From assembly GCA_009829735.1 (NCBI GenBank), contig CM020618.1, positions 27,380,894 through 27,444,893 of the forward strand: 64,000 nt of DNA. The letters run 5' to 3'. How positions within the stretch are numbered: position 1 is the first letter of the stretch; each line of letters begins with the position of its first letter. The DNA is from Pyropia yezoensis (lineage: Eukaryota > Rhodophyta > Bangiophyceae > Bangiales > Bangiaceae). Position numbers and translations under genes: made by a program. The notes beneath the pieces were generated by a model, which worked only from the letters and a program-made list of their open reading frames with translations, had not been told where the DNA came from and ran no database searches. Positions 20,085-29,740 of this stretch are shown piece after piece.

Positions 20085-23000
20085 CCGTTGGGGCTGGTCG
20101 TCCGAAGCTCACAACGGCAGCCTCGGCCAAGTGGGCCAGGAGGACGAACCAACCGTGCCGGATACTGCGGCGACCTAAGGGAGTCCGCCCACCTCGGGTA
20201 GGACTCCCCAAGAACGTAAACCCACGTCGGGTCATCGCGGTGCTGACGGGTGAGAACTTCCAGGTGGCTGGACGGGTGCAACTTGCCCCCGGCCGTGCAT
20301 GCTGTACCCGTATCGTACTTGATACCGGGTCAGGAGCCTCCTTGATACGCAAGTCGCTATTACCAAAGGAGGTGAAGCTCCAACGCTGGAGGTCCAAAGC
20401 TGACCATATGATTGACATCAATGGTGGGGTACTTCCCATCGTTGGTGCCGTGACCCTACCAACTAGGTTGGGGACCCATGAGGTCGACGTGACCTATGGC
20501 GTAGTTGAGAATATATCGGTACCCCTGCTTCTGGGTACCCCTTATGTCGTAACACAAGTGCCTTTGATCTGTGGCCCCGAGTACTGGGTCAAGTTGATGA
20601 ATGGGGAGACTATCCCCATCCTTGGTAAGGGAAAGTCTGTGGCTCCTGTGACAGTCTCACAGTCGAAGCCTGTTTGCTCTGTGAGGGAAGGGTTTACTGC
20701 TACCCTGCGTTTAGCCCGCAAAGTCACGTTGCCCCCCAACTCGGTGGCGCACGTTGACGTTGTAACTGATTTTTCGGGGAACGGGTTGGTGCACCCTAAC
20801 CCCCGTCTTGCTCGCAAGCACCAAGTGCATGTTGCCCTTGGCACGATGGACTCCAAAGCCGGAGTCCCGTGGAGGATCCAGGTGATGAACCTGAGTCCGA
20901 CGCCCAAGTACTTCAAGTCGGGAGCCAAGTTCGGCTATATCGACCAACTTGAGGGACCGGTAGTAGCGGTCACCCTCAACGCGGGCGCAAGTAGCGACCC
21001 GAAGTCCGGAAAGGAGAAGCATCAAGCCAAGTCGGCCACCTCTCCTCGGCCCCATGTGAACATGGAGGGTGTTCCCCCCAGGTTGAGGGTTCAAGTTGAA
21101 CGCCTCTTGGACCAATATCACAAGCTGTGGGATGGTCAATTGGGACTCATGAGAGCCACCCAACACCGGATCGAGTTGATGCCCGGTGCACCCCCTATAC
21201 GCCAACAACCGTATAGGGGAGGACCTCGTTCAAGGGCCCTCGTTAAGGAGCAAGTTGCTCGCATGGAGGCCCTCGATGTGATCGAGGCCAGCAACGCCGA
21301 GTGGGCGAGTCCGGTGGTTATCGTCCCCAAAGTTGATGGGACCCCCCGGTTTTGCATCGACTACCGTAAGCTCAACGAGAGCACGGTGAAGGACAGTTAT
21401 CCCCTACCTAGGATGGATGACTGTCTGGACTCTCTGGGGGAGGCAAACGTGTTCTCTACCCTGGACTGTAACGCGGGGTACTGGCAAATTCCCATTGCCC
21501 CGGAGGACAGGCATAAAACTACCTTTACCTGTCACTGTGGTACCTACCAGTGCAAACGCCTACCGTTTGGTCTGTGTAACGCGCCGGCAACTTTCCAGCG
21601 CGCTATGGACATGATTCTGGCCGGAGTACGGTGGCAGATCTGTCTTGTGTACCTAGACGATATCATTGTGTTCTCCCGAAGTCCGGAGGAACACATTGGC
21701 CATCTTGGCCAGGTGTTCAAGCTACTTGCTGACGCCGGTGTGTCACTGAAGGCGAGTAAGTGCCACCTCTTCACTCAAGAGGTGGAGTACTTGGGACATG
21801 TTGTCCGTCCGGGGCGTCTCAGTGTTAACGAGAAGAACTTGAGGGCCATACGTAAGGCTCAGTACCCCCGGACCCAGACCCAGATGAGGAGCTTCCTCGG
21901 GATGTGTAACGTGTACCGACGTTTCACCAAGGGCTTCGCCAAGGTGGCGAAGCCGCTGAATGAGCTAGTGAGCTCAACGCTACCGAAGAACCTGCCTCCC
22001 CCAAGTCGGGTGGAGCAGGAATCCTTTGAGACTCTTCGGGACCTTCTGCTGAAGCCCCCCATCTTGGCAATTCCCAGGTTGGGAGGCCACTACATCCTGG
22101 ATGTGGACGCTAGCTACGACCAACTTGGTTGTGTGTTGCTTCAGCAGCAGCCGGACAAGGAGTACTTGCCGGTGGGATACTTCAGTAAGGGGCTGAACTC
22201 GGCCGAGAAGAACTACGGAGTCACCGAGTTGGAAGGACTCGCAGTGGTATGGGCGGTGACGTCACTTCGTCACTACCTAGAGGGTGAGAAGTTCCTCATC
22301 CGCTGTGACCACCGCGCGTTGCATTTCATCTTCAAGACGGACTGTACGAACACTCGTCTCAACCGGTGGAGGGTGCGACTGGCACCCTTCAACTTTGACA
22401 TTGAGTACCGACCTGGCAGGCAACATGCCCTTGCCGACGGCCTCTCTCGGGTACCCACCGAGGGGCTGGACACTAACCCAGTCGATGAGGACATCCCCAT
22501 CGTGGGGGTAGTCACGCGCTCGGGTCAGGCGTTGAACCCCGAGGCGCCAGGGAACAAGAAGTACTTGCCCCTGTCCCTGGACGAGGTGGTGAAGGCCCAG
22601 GCCGAGGATCCCTTCTGCAAGTCGCAGAGGGATACATTGGATACGGTGGTTGAGACGCGCTTCTTTCTGGGAGATGATGGCCTCCTCATGAGGAGGGGGG
22701 TATTCCAGGGGACTGAACAACTTGTCGTCCCCGCATCCCTCAAGGACAGTATCCTTGAGAGGGAGCACAACGCTCCCACGGGTGGACACCTGGGGTCTAG
22801 TAAACTGTACCAGACCCTGAGGACCAGGTACTACTGGCCGTCCATGGTGGTGGACATCTACAGTTGGGTGGCTGCCTTCACAAGTTGTGCACAGAACCGT
22901 CTGATGGAACGGCGGCCTAGTACGGCTATGCTATTGTTCCCGGCCAAGGAGCCCTTCGCCGCGTTGGCGATGGACATCCTTGGGCCACTGCCAGTGACCG

Positions 23001-24064
23001 AGGAAGGCAACCAGTACCTCCTGGTCATCTGTGACCGCTTCACGAAACTTACGCGAGCGATCCCACTGGCAGAGATCACGGCCATGTCGGTCGTGTCAGC
23101 CTTCCTAGATCACTGGGTTGCCGCGTATGGCATCCCAGATAGTACACTATCGGACAATGGACCGCAATTTGCGTCCGTACTGTTTCAGGGAGTGCTGGAT
23201 ATGTTGGGGGTTAAGGCAAACTATGCCACCCCCTACCACCCACAAACTACTGGGCAGGTGGAGCGCTTCAACAAAACTATTGTTAGGCAGCTGCGCCACT
23301 ATGTGAGTGAGCACGTGAAGACGTGGGACCAATATATTTCTATCCTTACTACTGCCTACAATTCGCAGGTTCACTCATCTACAGGGGAAGTACCCCTCGC
23401 TTTTGTGACCCCCCGTCGCGTGCGGTCTATTGCCGTGCGGCGGTCGCTCCCAACTTGGGAGGATGGTGGTAGTACGCCTACTCCTACTGAGAGTAAGGCG
23501 GAGTTCGCCGCTAGGCTTGAAAACCTCATCCCTAAAGTCAGGGCTGAGATGGACAAAGCACAAAAGCGCTATAAGCGTACCTTTGACAAAAAGGTGCGCA
23601 ATGCTAAGCATGTACCCGAGCAGGGTGACTGGGTGCTGGTACACTCGCACACCCCAACTGGGGGTAAGCTGGTATTCCAGACGAAGGGACCGTACCAGGT
23701 CCTTCGTACTGATGGGCGGCGCTTCACCATCGAAAGTGACGATGGGGTCCGCACAGTGAACGGACAGGACGTGGTCAAAGTTGCACCACCGCCTGCAGGC
23801 GACCCAGCTTGGGCACGTGCGTTGGAGTCGTGGCGCCTCCCCTCACTGCCTGCGGCCAAACAGGGCCCACAGGAGTACGTGTTCGATAAGTTCATCGACC
23901 ACGGATGGGATGAAGACACTGACCGCCTCATGTTGAGGGTGCGTTGGTTTGGCTACAAAGCCAAGGATGATACGTGGGAGTATGTGGAGGACCTTCCCGC
24001 TGAGAAGGTCCGGGCGTACTGTGCCCGGAATGAGATAGACCCTAACAGCCCTCCCTCAACGTGA
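20081..24064 (+). CDS. pol: A1 Pol polyprotein (PR-RT-RH-IN-chromodomain)
   Basis: 1327 aa from the ATG at 20081. Domains in order: aspartic protease (VLDTGSGAS, residue ~80); RT with FCIDYRKLN, LPFGLCNAPATFQRAM and the YLDD box (VYLDDIIVFS, ~523); RNase H (LDVDASYDQLG, ~673, and DHRALHFIFK); integrase with the HHCC finger (~897-936) and DDE residues in MDILGP, DNGPQFAS and GQVERFNK (~964, 1024, 1060); GPY/F motif (GPYQVL, ~1203); C-terminal chromodomain (VRWFGYKAKDDTWEYVEDL, ~1265-1323). The chromodomain places it among chromoviruses and likely guides integration to marked chromatin. One expected zinc-ligand Cys is Phe (TTC at 22877-22879, AAFTSC); A2 and B have Cys. Everything else looks intact. 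Confidence 0.95.
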   Translation: MTVGAGRPKLTTAASAKWARRTNQPCRILRRPKGVRPPRVGLPKNVNPRRVIAVLTGENFQVAGRVQLAPGRACCTRIVLDTGSGASLIRKSLLPKEVKLQRWRSKADHMIDINGGVLPIVGAVTLPTRLGTHEVDVTYGVVENISVPLLLGTPYVVTQVPLICGPEYWVKLMNGETIPILGKGKSVAPVTVSQSKPVCSVREGFTATLRLARKVTLPPNSVAHVDVVTDFSGNGLVHPNPRLARKHQVHVALGTMDSKAGVPWRIQVMNLSPTPKYFKSGAKFGYIDQLEGPVVAVTLNAGASSDPKSGKEKHQAKSATSPRPHVNMEGVPPRLRVQVERLLDQYHKLWDGQLGLMRATQHRIELMPGAPPIRQQPYRGGPRSRALVKEQVARMEALDVIEASNAEWASPVVIVPKVDGTPRFCIDYRKLNESTVKDSYPLPRMDDCLDSLGEANVFSTLDCNAGYWQIPIAPEDRHKTTFTCHCGTYQCKRLPFGLCNAPATFQRAMDMILAGVRWQICLVYLDDIIVFSRSPEEHIGHLGQVFKLLADAGVSLKASKCHLFTQEVEYLGHVVRPGRLSVNEKNLRAIRKAQYPRTQTQMRSFLGMCNVYRRFTKGFAKVAKPLNELVSSTLPKNLPPPSRVEQESFETLRDLLLKPPILAIPRLGGHYILDVDASYDQLGCVLLQQQPDKEYLPVGYFSKGLNSAEKNYGVTELEGLAVVWAVTSLRHYLEGEKFLIRCDHRALHFIFKTDCTNTRLNRWRVRLAPFNFDIEYRPGRQHALADGLSRVPTEGLDTNPVDEDIPIVGVVTRSGQALNPEAPGNKKYLPLSLDEVVKAQAEDPFCKSQRDTLDTVVETRFFLGDDGLLMRRGVFQGTEQLVVPASLKDSILEREHNAPTGGHLGSSKLYQTLRTRYYWPSMVVDIYSWVAAFTSCAQNRLMERRPSTAMLLFPAKEPFAALAMDILGPLPVTEEGNQYLLVICDRFTKLTRAIPLAEITAMSVVSAFLDHWVAAYGIPDSTLSDNGPQFASVLFQGVLDMLGVKANYATPYHPQTTGQVERFNKTIVRQLRHYVSEHVKTWDQYISILTTAYNSQVHSSTGEVPLAFVTPRRVRSIAVRRSLPTWEDGGSTPTPTESKAEFAARLENLIPKVRAEMDKAQKRYKRTFDKKVRNAKHVPEQGDWVLVHSHTPTGGKLVFQTKGPYQVLRTDGRRFTIESDDGVRTVNGQDVVKVAPPPAGDPAWARALESWRLPSLPAAKQGPQEYVFDKFIDHGWDEDTDRLMLRVRWFGYKAKDDTWEYVEDLPAEKVRAYCARNEIDPNSPPST

Positions 24065-24175
24065 GGGAAGGCCGAGCAACAGTGCCACGAGAGTGCTTCA
24101 AGTCGAAGTGGTACGCAGAGTGGCTTTTAACTACAGCCCTAACCCTCACACTCTCACAACAAAGGCAGCTGCCAA

Positions 24176-26119
24176 CTAGGCACGCATGCTAGACTCTCCC
24201 ACTCCACGGCCCTCGCCCTCACGTGGAGGCGAGCGGCGAGACCCACGCCGATAACGGTCTCCACTCGTTGGAGGGGGCGGCGGCTCCAAGTCGGAACCGT
24301 CGCGCCCCTCACGGTCGCGCAAGTGGCGCCGACCGTGGCCACTCTTCTGCCTGGTCTTGCGCGCAAGTTTGCGACGCAGACGCTGGACAGACTCCGTCTC
24401 CGACGGGGTAGAGGACTCCGAGACGGAGTAAGACAACTCGTCTTCCGACACGGAGGGAGAGCGCCGAGAGTGTCGGCGACGACGGCGAGGAGGCGAGTAT
24501 GCCCGGCTCGCGCGACGTTTGCCACGCCCAAGTGGGGCTGGCTGGGGCATAATAGCCCCAATACGAGCCAACTCGGCTGTCATAAACTCCGCCACCGACT
24601 CGCAACTCGCGGTCCCTACTGCAGTACGAACGGGCTCCTCAAGTTGAGGAGTCTCGGAACTCTGTAGGGTTGCGGTCGACGCGGGCAACCAGGAAATGGT
24701 GCGCACCAACGTGGTGATCATCATCTCTGAGGTTAGAGGCGTGGGCGGCAACACCAACTTGGGGTATATCGTCAGGAGGGTGGCCCCCAAGTTGGGGGAC
24801 ACCGGAGTGGAAGACTCCACGGCCACGCTGATCGGGATGTTCCCGTGAGGTTGGAAAGGAACAGGGGGAAGCGGAGGGGCCCGCCGAGGTGGCGGTACCC
24901 GGGTGTAACTGCGACCCCGACTTGGGGCTCCCGCAGTGGGTTGAGTCATGTGGTCATCATAGGACGGCACGGCCATAACTATGGGCTTGTCCGGGGGTGG
25001 CGCAGTGTGGCGATCCACCCCCGGGGCATACGGGTAGTCCCCGATGCCCAACCCCTCTCGTAGGACCACACGGCCGTCGTGAAGTTCACGAGCGACCCAC
25101 ACGAACTGGCGAAGTGCGCCATCGTCCTTGGGCCCACGAGTGGGGCGGCGCAACTTGTGCTCAATGCTCTCCCACTCGATAAACTTATGGAGCCGGAGCA
25201 TCTCCTCAAGTAGAGTGAGTTGTCCTGATGAGCACCCCTCAGCAACTAGCTGAGGGGTGAGCTGTTCCAAACCCTGGATGAGCCGGAGGGGGAGATGCCA
25301 GAGCATCCCCCGCCGCTGAACACAGGACACCCAGGTCGACATGACCTCGAGGAGCCACTGGGTGGCCAACATGGCCCACACCAGGTGATCAGGGGCAGCC
25401 GTCAACATGACGGAGCCGAAGTGGTCAAGCAACCGGGGCAACAACGCCGGGAACCCGTAGGGGACCTCAACTTGAGGCCACCACTCGGGCTTCTTCGGAT
25501 AGTACTGCTCCTTACTGGCAGCAGACTGTTGAGGAAACTCAAGTTGAGCCGAGGTCACCAAGTAGGGACCTCGCCGGAAGTCTTTCTCCATCCGCACATC
25601 AAAGTGATGAGTGTGCGGATCGGCCTCGTGGAGGTACGGTGGGCGAGTTGCCACAGCGTCCCACGTGAAGGTCGGCAAGTCGCCGGGACCCGGGATAGTT
25701 CCCCCGCGGTCCACCATGGCCTTGGCACGCTGAACGTCCTCAACCTCCTCATCGTCCAGGAAGGCAAACTGGTCCGTCCTGAAGCCGGCAGGGAACCCGA
25801 CCCTATGGGGATACTTCTCCCGCAGGCGGTCCCATACCCGGCCCATCGCTGCGCCAAGTCGGCCACAGCGAAGAACAGTCAGCCCCTCCTCATAAAGAGG
25901 CCAAGCGGGGTAAAACCACCGCCCCAAGGCCTCACGCGGGACAACTTGTCCCGCCTCCGGGGGAGATCCCGCCGTCAACCCAAAGCCGGGTGACGCGGGA
26001 GTCACATCCCCCGGAGCGATGGCGGAGCCCCCGCCGGAAGTCCCGGCGGGTGCTGCACCGTAGGAGGTGTCCTCCATGCGCTCGTCAAGAGAGTCCGTCT
26101 CCACTCCCGGAGTCGCCAT
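24176..26119 (-). CDS. A1 antisense accessory gene (aORF-A), convergent with pol
   Basis: 647 aa on the strand opposite to gag-pol. The ATG at 26119 is in strong context (GAGCCATGG); the frame stays open further upstream but without an ATG. The stop is 111 bp from the pol stop, tail to tail. I recognise no named domain. The centre (about residues 190-320) is helical and hydrophobic-patterned (YYPK, VEVPYGF, TQWLLEVM, LLEEMLRLHKFIEW) and aligns with the family B antisense gene (YYPK, VEIPVGF, NHWLHEVL, FQAMIDFRRL). The last ~110 residues are Arg/Ser-rich (SPPRRRRRHSRRSP), like nuclear or RNA-binding tails. No signal peptide or membrane span is obvious, so it is not an env. A 21-nt perfect palindrome ends 2 nt before the ATG. 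The copy in A2 is also intact with few amino-acid changes. Confidence 0.75.
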   Translation of the reverse strand: MATPGVETDSLDERMEDTSYGAAPAGTSGGGSAIAPGDVTPASPGFGLTAGSPPEAGQVVPREALGRWFYPAWPLYEEGLTVLRCGRLGAAMGRVWDRLREKYPHRVGFPAGFRTDQFAFLDDEEVEDVQRAKAMVDRGGTIPGPGDLPTFTWDAVATRPPYLHEADPHTHHFDVRMEKDFRRGPYLVTSAQLEFPQQSAASKEQYYPKKPEWWPQVEVPYGFPALLPRLLDHFGSVMLTAAPDHLVWAMLATQWLLEVMSTWVSCVQRRGMLWHLPLRLIQGLEQLTPQLVAEGCSSGQLTLLEEMLRLHKFIEWESIEHKLRRPTRGPKDDGALRQFVWVARELHDGRVVLREGLGIGDYPYAPGVDRHTAPPPDKPIVMAVPSYDDHMTQPTAGAPSRGRSYTRVPPPRRAPPLPPVPFQPHGNIPISVAVESSTPVSPNLGATLLTIYPKLVLPPTPLTSEMMITTLVRTISWLPASTATLQSSETPQLEEPVRTAVGTASCESVAEFMTAELARIGAIMPQPAPLGRGKRRASRAYSPPRRRRRHSRRSPSVSEDELSYSVSESSTPSETESVQRLRRKLARKTRQKSGHGRRHLRDREGRDGSDLEPPPPPTSGDRYRRGSRRSPPREGEGRGVGESSMRA

Positions 26120-26444
26120 GGCTCTCCCCAAGTTGGGGAGAGACGCTCTGGCTATCGCAGCACGAGACCCGCCTCGAGTTGAGGGGGACTCGGATCGTGG
26201 GTATACGGGTGGCCTCCCCAGCGTGGGGCGGCCCAGTGGAAGGTGAAGGGGAGGTGGTGGTGATGGTGAAGTGTGAACTGAGGAGAGCAAGCTGCCGAGT
26301 GGGCAAGCTTGAGGAGAGGGGCGGTCAACGTGACCGCCTCCACATCCGTGTTACGTACTCGATGGGGGACAGCAAGTCGCGCCCCCAACGCCGAGACGTG
26401 CGTTTACGCACCCCCTCACAGGGCCGACCGGGTCGGTCGGAACT

Positions 26445-26457
26445 GAGGAGAGGGGAG
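26445..26457 (+). promoter_or_regulatory. A1 polypurine tract
   Basis: 13 purines (GAGGAGAGGGGAG) lie directly against the 3' LTR and would prime plus-strand DNA synthesis. Confidence 0.85.
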
Positions 26458-26926
26458 TGTGGCAGTATTGACCCCCAGGTAGGGGGGCAACACGTGCCAT
26501 GCAAGGGGCGGCAGGCCACTAGCCTGATCCGTTCCTCCCCCTGCATTTGGGTCCATATTCCCTAAGTTTGGGATAGTTAGCTTAGTAGTAAATCCAACTT
26601 GGATTTGAGGGTTTTCTGCATTTATCGTCTTGAATTTTCGTGTGGCCCGGTGGGCAGGTGCTGGGGTGGGAGATTCTGAGTGGCGAGATTCTGAGTGGAC
26701 CCTGGGGGGATAAGGGGAGGGACAGCGGGGCTTGGCCCTGCGTCCCCGTCCCGACCAAGAAACTGTTGGACCACACACCATCTTCTTGTTTGTCCGTGGG
26801 GGGTTTGCCCCACAACAGGGACAGAGTGTGTGCGACTTGCACTTCTTCCGGTTCCCCCGACACGGGAGGCAGCCCTGGCACACCGCCCCAACTTGGGTGC
26901 CGTGTGTGCTTGTGGTTTTTGCCACA
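26458..26926 (+). repeat. A1 3' LTR
   Basis: 469 bp, matching the 5' LTR along its length by eye, and followed by the target duplication CTCTC. Reading + strand from within this LTR, a frame opened at 26640 runs without stop into the KDZ middle piece, so LTR-initiated transcripts could be chimeric. Confidence 0.95.
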
Positions 26927-26931
26927 CTCTC

Positions 26932-29740
26932 GGCTTATGGAGGAATATGCTGCAGTTTTTGACGTGCCGGCGGCAGGTGCTGGTACTGGGGGGGTGCGCG
27001 TGACGACATCCGGCGCCGCGTCTGATGTGCCGGCGGTCGGTCCTGGTATTGGGGACGTGGGCGTGACGACATCCGGCGTGCCAGCACGCACGTTTGCCAG
27101 CCGCGATAGCCCCGTCACGCACGGAATTCGTACGCGCGTTCAGCGCTTGCGCCTGGCACCACGCGTAAGCCGGCCTGTCCGTGCCGTCCGTCTCCTTGCC
27201 CCCCCATTTTCTCTTGTGTCGGGGCGCGCGGAGGGGAGTGGGTCCACTCACATCCAGCCTCCGTCGAGGCGTGTCGCGCGACTGTCGCCCAGCGCTGTTG
27301 TCCGCTATCCTGTGGCGGCCATCTCTCGGGCTACGTATGAGAAAGCCGGCGTTCGTGTCGCTTCGGCTGCGGGCGCTGCTCAAGGCGCTGGTGGTCGGTC
27401 TGGTCAGGACAGGTCAGGCGGGCGAACGGGAAAAGGTGGTCGCCCTGTGGACACAAGGCGCGACACGTGGAAAACTTTGGAAACGGGTATGATGCGCGCT
27501 GCTTGTAAGTCTGTCTTGGTCGTTGGGTTCGAGGCGTGCATGCGGAGCTTCTTCAACGAGACTCTGTCGGAGACGATCTACGACGACCTCTTCGAGTCGT
27601 TGCGTCAGCGCGCTGAGGATTTCTACCGCGGGGAGGTATGGTCCCTGAAGCACATCTACGGCACGCTGTCCTGGTTCATTGACGAACCCACCGACGGAGG
27701 AGGTAAGCAGCTGACGCCGTCGGTAGTGACGACGTGGCTCAACGACACTGGCATGATCTGCTGCTCTTGTGTGGGACGTTCTGTCCACGTGGCGCGCCAT
27801 CGGAGTTCTCCTGGCGAGGACGCACCATGCGTGCATGTCGTCACGTTCTTGCGCGCGGTGACGCGTCTCTGCAAGCGGATTGGGGTCTCTGTTGCCCTCT
27901 TCCGGTCCCGTGTGCCTGCACTGTACACTGGTGAAAACGAAGGGGGGTGCGCCACCGAGAGCATGTCGTCATCAAAGCCACATGCGGAGGATTGGGACGC
28001 GGAGGGCCCGATCCAGACAGTTCGGACTGGGCAGTCTGTCGTAGCCGCGGTGGTGTCTGGCCTCGGACCGTGCAAGGTGCTTGTACCTGTGCGATGCTCG
28101 CGCAAGTCAACGTCATGCGCGTTTTGTGACACTGCCGCTGGATTCTCGTGCGTTCATGCGCTGCGGTGCCGCAGCATTAGCCGCGCTGGCGGCACCGAAG
28201 ATTCTTCTTCCAAGAAGAAGCCCGGCGCAGATGAAGACGCGGCACGGTCGACCCTGCCAATTTCCATGTTTAACTGTCCATACACCGTGCGGGTGGATGT
28301 AGAAGTTTGTAAGCTGATGGAGGCGGGCGACGCTCTTGCTGTGCGGGCACCCTCAAGCTGCCCAACGTGCTCCAAGAGGAGGGATGACGCATCCCTCAAG
28401 ACGGATACTGGAGAGGTGATGTGCAGCAAGGGTTTCTGTCGGATGAAGGTTGAGTCATTCTTCTGCAGCAGCCCGGCGTGCGCGCGGAGGGTCTACCTCG
28501 ACGGAAGGAGTGTTGGAGTTGTCATCTTATCGACATCAACAGCCTCGACGGTCGCAATCATGCGAGATATGGCACGTGAGGTGGCCACGAGTGGATCCAC
28601 ATTTGGGGCGTGCTACCGGCGCTGGTTTAACGCCTTCATGGATCTGTGTGACTCGGACTTGTACTCGAAAATGAAAACCGTGTCGACGCGGTCGCGACAG
28701 ACAGTATCGAGCGTTTTCTTTTTGGCGCTGCGGCTGATGTGCAAGGAGCCGCCTCTGTGGGCCTTCAAGTGCTCTACCTGCCAAGACAAGTCCGGGCGCT
28801 TTCGAGTCATCACGGCGGATGGCATTTGGGCGGGGTACCTGAACCGCATGGCCAGCGAAAAGGACGTGATCCCCACGGAGGTGTGCGCGTCTTTGAAGTC
28901 CAAGGTGGACGCAGCCTCCTTGCACCCCTCCGAGTGGGTGCGCCGGTATGTGCGCATGGCTCTGAAGCAGCCATCCAAACCTGTGGTCATCAAGGCCGGG
29001 CAGCTCAGCTCTGCTCTGCGTGCATTGGCGTTCTTGTGCCCAGCTGCTCTGCCTGGTGTAAAGGAGACGGCGTCGGCGTGCCAATCAACAGGTCTTCTCC
29101 GGCTGCGCGCGCTGTTGATGTCATTCTGGCAGCTGTCGCACTCGTGCTTGTCATTGTGTGACGGTATCCTTGTGTTTATCCGAAAGCTTCTTGGCCCTCG
29201 GTGTTGTTTGAACGACCAGCAAAAGTTGCAGCATCAAACGACTATGGACCAGATTCAAGACTGGAAGGCTGCTGTTTTGCGACGCGAAGACCCAGATTAT
29301 CCTGTTGGGGGTGGGCCGGGGCTAGCAGCACCTGGTGTTCCTGCCGTGGGCGGTGCAGCCGGCGGCGTCGGCGCAGCTCCTGTCCTTGGTGCGGCCGCCG
29401 CAGCCGGTGCAGCTGGCGGCGGAGTTGAACCTGCCGGCGAGGGGGTAGCTGCCGGCGGAGTTGTAGCTGCCGGTCATGGTGCAGCTGCGGGAGGTGGTGG
29501 AATCGGTGGCGGAGGTGCAGCCGCCGCAGCAGATGGAGGAGCTGCTGGCGGCGGCGGCGATGGAGCTCCCGGCGGCGGCGCACACGGTGGCAATCCCGGC
29601 GGCGGTGCACCCCGCGGCAATCCCGGCGGCGGTGCACCCAGCGGCAATCCCGGTGGCGGTGCACCCGGCGGCAATCGTGCAGTTGATGGTGGAGGAGCAG
29701 GTGCTGGTGGCAGGGACACTGGCGCCGAAGATGGTGTTGG
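26932..29740 (+). CDS. KDZ-like transposase, N-terminal/middle piece (cysteine-cluster region)
   Basis: About 936 codons, open from the A1 junction to the A2 junction. After a Thr/Ser/Arg-rich leader comes a conserved part from about 27480: FEACMRSFFNETLSETIYDD, then cysteine clusters CSRKSTSCAFC and FSCVHALRC (about 28097-28170), CPTCSKR, CSKGFCRMKVESFFCSSPAC and the short motif YLDGRSVGV (about 28360-28520). Such CxC clusters accompany KDZ transposases and probably bind zinc and DNA. The piece ends in a Gly/Ala linker with four 8-residue repeats (GGGAPxGNP-like, about 29574-29676) and continues in frame into the piece at 55739. Splitting by A2 should abolish function. Family assignment rests on this Cys pattern plus the C-terminal piece. 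Confidence 0.6.
29574..29676 (+). repeat. 24-bp coding minisatellite (about four copies) in the KDZ linker
   Basis: About four imperfect 24-nt units encode GGGAP-x-GNP repeats within the Gly/Ala linker of the KDZ-like transposase. Confidence 0.75.

Larger units (their letters stand above)
17549..26926 (+). mobile_element. LTR retrotransposon A1: full-length Ty3/gypsy chromovirus
   Basis: 9378 bp with two 469-bp LTRs that look identical by eye, TGTGGC...GCCACA termini and a 5-bp target duplication CTCTC (17544-17548 and 26927-26931). Order: LTR, PBS, gag, pol (+), antisense gene (-), PPT, LTR. The identical LTRs and intact main frames point to a recent insertion. It interrupts the KDZ-like transposase frame. 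The integrase zinc finger has lost one cysteine compared with A2 (see pol). Confidence 0.95.

Noticed and set aside
24176..26119. Reading the gene between pol and the 3' LTR as a retroviral env
   Set aside because: It is on the opposite strand, with no signal peptide, no membrane span and an Arg/Ser tail; nothing supports an envelope protein.
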